A DNA stretch of 64,000 nucleotides from contig SAXG01000024.1 of assembly GCA_012932865.1 (NCBI GenBank), positions 124,001-188,000 of the forward strand. The letters are read 5' to 3'. This document shows, one piece after another, positions 56,920-64,000 of this stretch. The position numbers were made by a program, and so were the translations under genes. Every line of letters begins with the position of its first letter. Position 1 is the stretch's first letter. The notes under the pieces were generated by a model. It ran no database searches. It saw nothing but the letters and a program-made list of their open reading frames with translations, and was not told where the DNA came from. Source of the DNA: Amylostereum areolatum. Its lineage: Eukaryota; Basidiomycota; Agaricomycetes; Russulales; Stereaceae.

Positions 56920-58760
56920 CTTGAATAATTTCTCTCTCCTTCTTTTCCTCCTATGCATATGCCCTCCACGGCATATACACGCACGACCCGCGTGCTCGCG
57001 CGACGCGCAAGCAACATTGGTCGGGCGTGTGGCCGAGGGTGCGTGGACATGCACGTCTGGGGTTAAGGCGCGGCCTTGTACGTTGAAGGTGGGCGGGCAT
57101 GTGCGCGTGTTACGGGCAGGTGCATCGAGTGCAGGCGGGTGCGTTGAGCGCCGGCATGCGCGCGGCGGGTGGGGGTGCAGGTTGCGGGTGTGCGGGTGTG
57201 CAGGTGTGCAGGTGCCGCGCGCGGGTCATGGGCGTGCAGGGTGCGGGGGAGGCGTTGAGCGCGGGGGTGTGCGTTGCGGGCGGGTGCATTGAGCGCAGGC
57301 GTGTGCATTGCGGGCGTCGAAAGCGGGGGACAGGGAGGGTGGCACGAGCATGCGGCCGTGCGGCCGTGCGGCCGTGCGTGGGCGCTGTGGGCGTTGCGGG
57401 TGGATGAGCGGCCGTGCATGTCGCGGGTGTTCGTGCGTTCATGCGCGGGCTTTGCATGTGAGCGTTGCGGGATTTCGTGCGTGCGTGCGTGCATGCATTG
57501 CGGGTAGGCGGCCGTCCGCGGGTGTGGCAGGTGTGGCGGGCGTGGCGGGCGAGCGGGCGGGGGCCTTGCGTGCGGGCGTGCATGCATGCGTGCTTGGGCG
57601 GCAGCGGTGAGGGCGGCGGAGGGTGTGGGAACGTCGAGAGGGCGGAGGATGTGGTGGAGGTTGAGGGCAGGGGGGGCATAGGCGGAGAGGGTGCGGCATA
57701 TGGAAGGCGAAGGGGCCGGCGCATCGGGAGGGCAGGAGCGGGTGCGTGCACGCGTGGGCGAGCGGGAGTGGGCGTGGTGGGCAAGCGTGAGTGGGTGCGC
57801 GGGGCATGCGGAAGTGCGGGCGCGGGTCGTGCGGGCGTGGGCGCTGCGGGTGCGGCGCACATGAGCACGTGGTATGACGATTTCCAGAGCCCATTCTCAA
57901 GAATGGGCTCCGGAAATTGTCATACCACGTGCAGGCAAGGATGTCATCACTCACGTGATAGCATCCTCGCGCAACTGCGGCAGACGGAGCGGCAGGTGAC
58001 GGCGAGGGCGAGGGCGGATGGCGGCGAGGGCAGATGGTGGCTAGGGGCGAGGCCAAGGGGAGAACAGGAGAGGAAGACGCACCTGGGGCGCGGCTTGTCC
58101 GCTAGCTCTCCAAAAAGGCATCTTTGAAAACGCCCACGCACCAGCTCGCACCTGCCCGCACTCGCGCTCGCACCTGCCCGCACTCGCGCTCGCACCAGCA
58201 CTCGCATCCGCCCGTGCACCGCCCGCCTGCGCCCGCGCTCGCACCTGTCACGCCGCTAAAGCACGGGTGCCACATGGCGCGCCTCTGGCTCGTCCGCGTG
58301 CCACGTGGCAGGTCCGGACCCGCTGCGCGCGCACCACACGGCGCATACACGCCCAGCCTCCGTGCCCGCGCGACACACAGACAGCGGCGGCAAGGCGTGT
58401 GGCCTGGGAGAGCGGGGGAGAGCGGATAGGTGAGGAAGGGGCGGGGAGGGCGTCGTTTGGGGGGGCCGTCACGCTGGCGCATTGAGCGCGTCGTTGGACG
58501 CGACGTGGCGGCGTGGGAGAGGTGAGCAGCGGGGCGGACGCGTTGGCGTCGCCATTTGACCGCGGCGGGGGGTGGCGAGAGGCGGAGGAGAGCGAGGGGA
58601 CGAGGGGACGAGGTGGTGGTGAAGGAAGAGGAGTATGAGCTGGCAGGAATGACACGACTTCCCGATTGGGGGTCGCGTCTCGGCAGTTCTCGCGGCTCAG
58701 CAAGCGCCGAAAGTCGAGCTCGTTGTGCGCGACGGCGTGCACCGCTTTCCCACCACTTCC
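56920..58760. repeat. X right: G-rich low-complexity block
   Basis: Mirror of 43141-44990. The GTGC run near 57478-57495 is shorter than its left partner. Confidence 0.75.
57865..57932. repeat. X right: 68-bp near-perfect hairpin
   Basis: Mirror of 43974-44041. Confidence 0.9.
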
Positions 58761-59593
58761 GATAACTGTTCTGTATATTAGATAAGGTAGTATACATATA
58801 TACAAGTCCCAATCTAGAATATATGGTCAATATATCCATTGGGTGCAATGTAATAATCAAAATATGTATTCTACAGCCAAAAAACACCCCAAAACACCCA
58901 CCACATGCATTTCAATGACATTGTGAGCATCGGGCAGGTAATCTAAGTTACTGTACAGTTTACTATAGCAGAAATAGGGCCTATCGTGTCGTTAGAACTA
59001 TTTCAAATGTCCAATTGGAGAGAAGATAGTAAGATCAGTGCCGATTGGGTGTCCCGGGTGCAGAATGTCTTTGATTTTCCTGACTCGTCAATACACACCG
59101 ACGGTGAAAGTGATGGTGCGGAATGAGTTATATATGTGCATAGATCATGTGTCTAAATCACCAGCATGATTGGTTCCCTGTGGAAAGAGATATGACCCAA
59201 GGAGTGGTGGTTTTTAGTGTATTTGACCCAAAATATCAGGAATACATGAATATGTATTTTTGTGGGCTGAACAAAGTGAGAGGAGCAAGGGAAGTGTGAG
59301 ATACAGGTATCCAGCTTGGAAGGCCTGCGGCAGTTGCTCAGACTGTGCTTGGTATCCACTTTAGCAACACACACACTCATATCTCACACTTCCGGGGTGG
59401 GCGCAAGCGGTGCGTGGGGGCGGGCACGAGCAGGTGGTGCGCGGGTGCAGGGCGAGCGCAAACAGGCAGTGCACGGGCGCGGGGTGAGCGCGGGTGCCAG
59501 CGGAACGGGCCTGGGTGTGTGCGGAACAAGCACACCACGTGAGCTGGCAGGTGCGCAGTCGACAATGTGCATGCACGCAGCATCTAGCGGCAG

Positions 59594-60016
59594 TGTCACG
59601 GATCGCTCCATTCCTCTCTTCGTTTGCAGACCTCGTACATGCGATGCGTCACGGCACATGACTTTCCCTTGCATCACATGCTTCAACGACGTCATTGCCC
59701 GGACTTCCGAGCGGGGTTCCGCATCCTTATCTATGACATCATTGCTCCGGACCTTCGTCCTCCGCCCCATGACTCCTTTCTTATTGTTCCCCCTGCTCGC
59801 ACCACTATCACATCGCATCGCACCATCGTACCCACTTGTATATAAGGACAGTGTTTCTCTTCCCTTTTCCCTAGACTGTCCATCTCGTCATGCGGTACTG
59901 TAGCGCACATTACACTACCCTAGACCCCGGCACTCTCGAATCTATCGTTTCTCCTCGCTCCTCCCATCGTCGCGACTTAGGCGGTTCCATCGGTCTCATA
60001 AACTGCGTTTCTGACA
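59594..60016 (+). mobile_element. Solo G1 LTR at the G1-B site
   Basis: 423 bp, TGTCACGG...TTTCTGACA, with perfect flanks GGCAG (59589-59593, 60017-60021), the reverse complement of copy B's CTGCC. It marks the same insertion event, now collapsed by LTR-LTR recombination in this arm. Confidence 0.95.
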
Positions 60017-60122
60017 GGCAGGAGTGGCGGTGGCGACGCGGTCGCGGATGTCCGCAGTCCATGATGGCGGTGGCGGCGTCTTGGTAAGCAGCGGCGGTGG
60101 AGCCTGTACGGCCCGCAACGCA

Positions 60123-60160
60123 CATTGCAATGCCCTTGCAGCTGCAAGGGCATTGCAATG
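60123..60160. repeat. X right: 38-bp perfect palindrome
   Basis: Same sequence as 35063-35100. Confidence 0.95.
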
Positions 60161-60602
60161 GCTCCTGACAGCTTGCCATGCGACAGAGTGTGGGAGGTAT
60201 TGCATTGACTCTATGACACTTTCCCATAGATATTATAATACAGTTACAGGGTCTGGTGCCACACCTGCGCCCTCGACGTGCATGCACATGCTATTGACGC
60301 CCATGCCTGTGCACCCATGTGCCCTTGACATCTGTGCCTGCAATGATCACGCCTGTGCCCTCGGCACCCACACGCACATGCCCTAAATGCCCGTATGCCT
60401 TCAACTCTTACGAGTACCCGTGCTCGTCGCACCCACACACCTCTTGTAAATAGCAGAAATATAAAATAGAATAAAATGATCATGAAATAGAGTAGAATGA
60501 AATGAAATAAGTAAATTCTATGCTTTGAAGAATCTAAGAAAATGTGGACTGTAGGTGGGCTTCAAAACTATTGGTAGGTTGAGATTGGAACAAATGTACA
60601 GT

Positions 60603-60703
60603 GTGATGACGTGACCTAAAGGCGGAAATGATATACCTGATGTGCAGTTCTGCCCAAACTGCACACCAAGTACGTCATTTCTGCTTTGGGTCACGTGATG
60701 ACT
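60603..60703. repeat. X right: 100-bp imperfect palindrome
   Basis: Mirror of 34521-34620 with a few changes. Confidence 0.75.
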
Positions 60704-60869
60704 GTCGGCAAACATGTCGTATAGTTGGATAAAATAAAATAAGCACAACAGGGATTGGAACCAGCAACCAATACACCTGCACACAAATCTTGTGATACCA
60801 ATAGACTACAACTACTTAGGCAGAGAGCAATATTCATGTATTTATACCACTCTTACCTTGCAAGTCCAT

Positions 60870-61195
60870 ATAAGTGCTCCTGCACCCCAACACAAAGTCG
60901 TGTGAGTGCTTGCGCGCTCCCACACCTAACACAAAACCCCAACACAAAACAGTGTGAGCACTTGCACGCTCCCGCCCCCCCCTCCCCACACAAAATGGTA
61001 TGAGCGCTTGCGCGCTCCTACACCCAACACAAAATAGTGTGAGCGCTTGTGCGCTCCCACACCCAACACAAAATAGCGTGAGCGCTCTCCCCCCCCTCCC
61101 CACACAAAATGCTTGCGTGCTCCCACACCCAATACAATATACCATCAGCACTTGCGTGCTCCCGCACCCCAGCACAAAATAGCATGAGCACTGAA
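60870..61195. repeat. X right: ~40-bp minisatellite
   Basis: Mirror of 33975-34365, shorter by one to two units. Confidence 0.85.
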
Positions 61196-61261
61196 CTCTG
61201 CCTACAAAAATGTGAACGTTAGGGTTTAAACAATCTGACCTTCTAAAAATGTGGGGAACCA

Positions 61262-61297
61262 TACTGCCATGCTCGCAATGGCCCACCCCCCACCAAG
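61262..61297 (+). pseudogene. 36-bp copia pol scrap
   Basis: TACTGCCATGCTCGCAATGG and the following bases to CACCAAG match the copia sequence that flanks left X (minus strand 33905-33870), with few differences. It encodes CHARNGPPPTK against CHACNGPLPTK. Confidence 0.85.
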
Positions 61298-64000
61298 TGA
61301 AGATATGGTCCCAGAGCAATATCGCTTGTTCAAGTCGGTGTTTGACAAAGCTACGTCTGAACGTCTCCCTGAGCGACATCCCTGGGACCATGCTATTGAC
61401 CTGAAACCAGACTTCCAACCAAAGGCTTGCAAGGTGTACCCTTTGACCCCATCCAAGCAGCAAGAGCTGGACAGCTTCCTCGATGAACACGTCAAGAAGG
61501 GGTACATTCGCCCGTCGAAATCATCCATGGCGAGTCCCTTCTTCTTTGTCAAGAAAAAGGATGGGAAGCTTCGTCCTGTACAGGACTATCGAGCATTGAA
61601 TAAAGGCACTGTCAAGAACGAATACCTGCTCCCACTCATCTCCGAGCTTGTCGACAAACTCAAGGGTGCCAAAGTCTTCTCCAAGATGGACGTCCGCTGG
61701 GGATACAACAATGTCCGTATCAAGGAAGGAGACGAGTGGAAGGCCGCTTTCAAAACGAACCGTGGGCTGTACAAACCTCTGGTGATGTTCTTTGGCCTTA
61801 TGAATTCTCCTGCAACATTCCAGGCAATGATGAATGAACTTTTCAAGGATCTCATCGACGGTGGCAAGGTCGTCATTTACATGGACAACATTCTTGTCTT
61901 CACAGAGACACTCGAAGAACACCGTGAACTGATGACGCAGGTGCTGCAACGCCTGAAGGACAATGACCTCTTCCTCAAGCCAGAGAAATGTGTCTTCGAA
62001 CAGGATTCTGTTGAGTACCTTGGCTTGATTATCTCGCACGACCAGATTGCTATAGACCCTGTCAAGGTAGCAGGCATTATGGAGTGGCCCACCCCTCGTA
62101 ACGTCAAGGATGTCCAGTCATTCCTCGGGTTTGGAAACTTCTACCGTCGCTTCATCAAGGACTTCTCCAAGGTTGCACGCCCCCTGTTTGAACTGACCAA
62201 AAAGGACCATCCATGGAACTGGACTGCAGAGTGTCAAGACGCCTTCGCTGCCCTCAAAGCTGTGTTCACCTCATCCCCTGTCCTGATTCTCCCTGACCCG
62301 TCAAAACCGTACTTGGTAGAAGTCGATGCCTCAGACTTCGCAACCGGAGGCATCCTCTCGCAATGTGGCCAAGATGGTCACCTTCATCCTGTTGCCTACC
62401 TGTCCAAGTCGCTTACTGAACCGAAACGCAACTACAACATCTACGACAAGGAACTGCTGGCAATCATTCGGGCACTTGAAGCTTGGCGGCACTATCTGGA
62501 AGGCGCAACTCATCCAGTCGAGATTTGGACAGACCACAAGAATCTGGAGTACTTCAAGGAAGCACAAAAGCTAAGCCGTCGACAGGCCCTCTGGGCGTTA
62601 TTCCTCACGTGCTTCAATTTCACACTAACGCACAAGCCGGGCCTTCACCATCGACCAGATCCATTGTCCAGACGCCCTAACCTTAAAGAGGGGGTCAAGA
62701 ACGACAACAAGGAACGTGTCCTCCTAGATCCCAAGTACTTCCGTATCCGCGCTACTCGGTCGCGCACTGTAACCACCATAGGCGACGCTGACCTACGCCA
62801 ACACATCCGATATGCGCGCACCAAAGACGCTGAAGTTGTACAAGCCATGGACGCTATCCTTCGCAATGGGCCACGATCGCTTGTTAAGGACCTTCAAGAA
62901 TGGAACCTGGAAGACGGGATGATTCTGTTCAGAGGGAAGGTCTATGTACCTGCAGACATTGAGCTACGTTGTGACATTGTCAAGTCATTCTACAACTCAC
63001 CAATGGCAGGACATCTAGGTCGCCACAAGACGTATGAACTCCTCAGCTGAGAATACTGGTGGCCAGGGATGTCAGTCTTTGTACGCGACTATGTTGAAGG
63101 ATGCGCTGTTTGCCAAGCGGCCAAGAACCGTCCCCAGCACCCCCATGTCGACATGATCTCTAACGCCGTCCCAGAATGCCCATTCGAGGTGATCACAATG
63201 GACTTTGTCACTGATCTGCCTCCCTCAGATGGATACAATGCTATCTGCATGATTGTAGACCGCCTCTCCAAGGCCATCTGCATTGCACCATGCACCAAAA
63301 AAATCGACAGCAACAGCACCGTCGACATCTTGCTGGACCGCGTGTGGCGACACTACGGGCTGTGGAAACAGATGATCTCCGACCGCGGCCCACAGTATGC
63401 AAGCAAGGTTATGCAGGAGACTTGCGCCAAACTCGGAATCAAGGCTTCAATGAGCACAGCATACCACCCTCAAACGGATGGTGAAAGCGAACGGGCGAAC
63501 CAAGAGTTTGAGCAGTACCTTCGGGCATTCTGCAACTATCAGCAGGATGACTGGGTGAAGTACCTCCCCTTTGTCGAATTTTCACACAACATTTGTGTCC
63601 ATTCAGCTACAGGTCGCGCCCCATTCGAGCTGCTTTACAGTTTCCTACCGACAATGATCCCCTCTGTCAACCCCATCTCCAAGAACCTTGCCGTCGAAGA
63701 ACGCTTCCAGAACCTTGAAGAAATACGCAAGGAATCGCAGGCCAGTCTTGAAACGGCACGCAACCTGATGAAGCGCTACAATGGCAACTCGACACAGGAA
63801 GGAGTGCGTTTTGAAGTTGGTGACAAAGTCTGGCTGGATGGTAAGAACCTGAAGACCACACGTCCAAAAGCTAAGCTCGCAGCAAAACGACACGGCCCAT
63901 TCACCATCACTGACGTCCTCGGACCAGTGACTTACCGCCTTCAACTCCCTCCTAAATGGCGTATCCACCCTGTCTTCTATGCCTCGCTTCTCTCAGTGTA
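61298..64000 (+). pseudogene. G3 gypsy pol, truncated by window end
   Basis: RT from EDMVPEQYRLFKSVF (61298) with FFFVKKKDGKLRPVQDYRAL and YMDNILVF at 61878-61901 (second catalytic Asp changed to Asn). RNase H VEVDASDFATGG (about 62320), WTDHKNLEYF. TGA 63048-63050 replaces the Arg codon before EYWWPGM. Then the integrase zinc end, VITMDFVTDLPP (first Asp), SDRGPQYAS, TDGESERANQ, and VWLDGKNLKTTRPKAK, to the window edge before the chromodomain. Same family as 12573-13448 and 20575-20853. It has no gag or protease; the left junction is to the copia scrap. Confidence 0.92.

Larger units (their letters stand above)
55061..61261. mobile_element. Element X, right arm (inverted copy)
   Basis: Mirror image of 33906-46852 without the G1-B interior; 5.77 kb after discounting the solo LTR. 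The inner 4.5 kb is almost identical to the left arm. The outer 1.2 kb differs more and in repeat number. Its inner end is the exact X terminus; its outer end runs on into 36 bp of copia pol. Sub-features: end module 55061-55160; TTTGTACAAA blocks 55175-55960 and 56335-56910; internal end copy 55968-56070; GC-rich block 56920-58760; AT-rich 58765-59400; tRNA-like 60745-60825; palindrome 60603-60703; minisatellite 60870-61195. Confidence 0.75.

Overview
The window looks like transposon-packed, probably heterochromatic DNA from a basidiomycete fungus, most likely an agaricomycete. The evidence is the mix of families: a Plavaka transposase, a KDZ transposase with its cysteine cluster, a PIF/Harbinger transposase, and Ty3/gypsy chromoviruses with C-terminal chromodomains. 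The one spliced host-like gene has introns of about 48-66 nt with fungal GTNNGN/YAG borders. I cannot name the species. There is no sign of prokaryotic genes, rRNA or CRISPR.

Region 1 (1-12100) holds DNA-transposon relics and one gene. A dead minus-strand Plavaka transposase (154-4199) is split by a 529-bp hAT-type MITE with a perfect 8-bp target duplication. A divergent spliced gene (4381-7112, 700 codons) is intact except for one 306-bp solo LTR inserted in an exon with a perfect TGTAC duplication. A Harbinger transposase relic (7700-9060) carries two different solo LTRs, and a KDZ transposase relic (9584-12100) follows.

Region 2 (12101-33613) holds nested Ty3/gypsy elements. An old minus-strand element (family G3, 12101-13467 and 20570-20863) was hit by a complete family G1 element (copy A, 13468-20564). 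It was then hit by a family G2 element (20864-31609) that carries an unusual 3.7-kb block of extra reading frames between the chromodomain and the 3' LTR. A truncated inverted G2 fragment (31610-33613) is fused to its 3' LTR.

Region 3 (33614-61297) is a giant inverted structure. A Ty1/copia element on the minus strand (33614-33905 plus 46854-51852) is split by a 12.9-kb insertion that I call element X (33906-46852). X has no credible protein but contains minisatellites, several strong palindromes and hairpin-like ends. X itself contains a second complete G1 element (copy B, 35207-42311). A second X (55061-61261) lies in inverted orientation about 8.2 kb away. It carries a solo G1 LTR at exactly the site where copy B sits in the first X, and 36 bp of copia sequence at its outer end. 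Between the arms lie the copia body and a decayed G1 element (copy C) with another hAT MITE inside.

Region 4 (61298-64000) is a further G3 element running off the window edge, with YMDN in place of YMDD.

Functionally nearly everything is gag, pol or transposase. The least ordinary signals are: leaders of more than 700 and 1300 nt with no ATG ahead of gag in two chromovirus families, with the gag frame almost open through them; the same TTT-stop gag/pol junction in both families; two long overlapping frames sharing one intron in G2; two separately inserted G1 copies sharing the same stop codons; and the duplicated element X.
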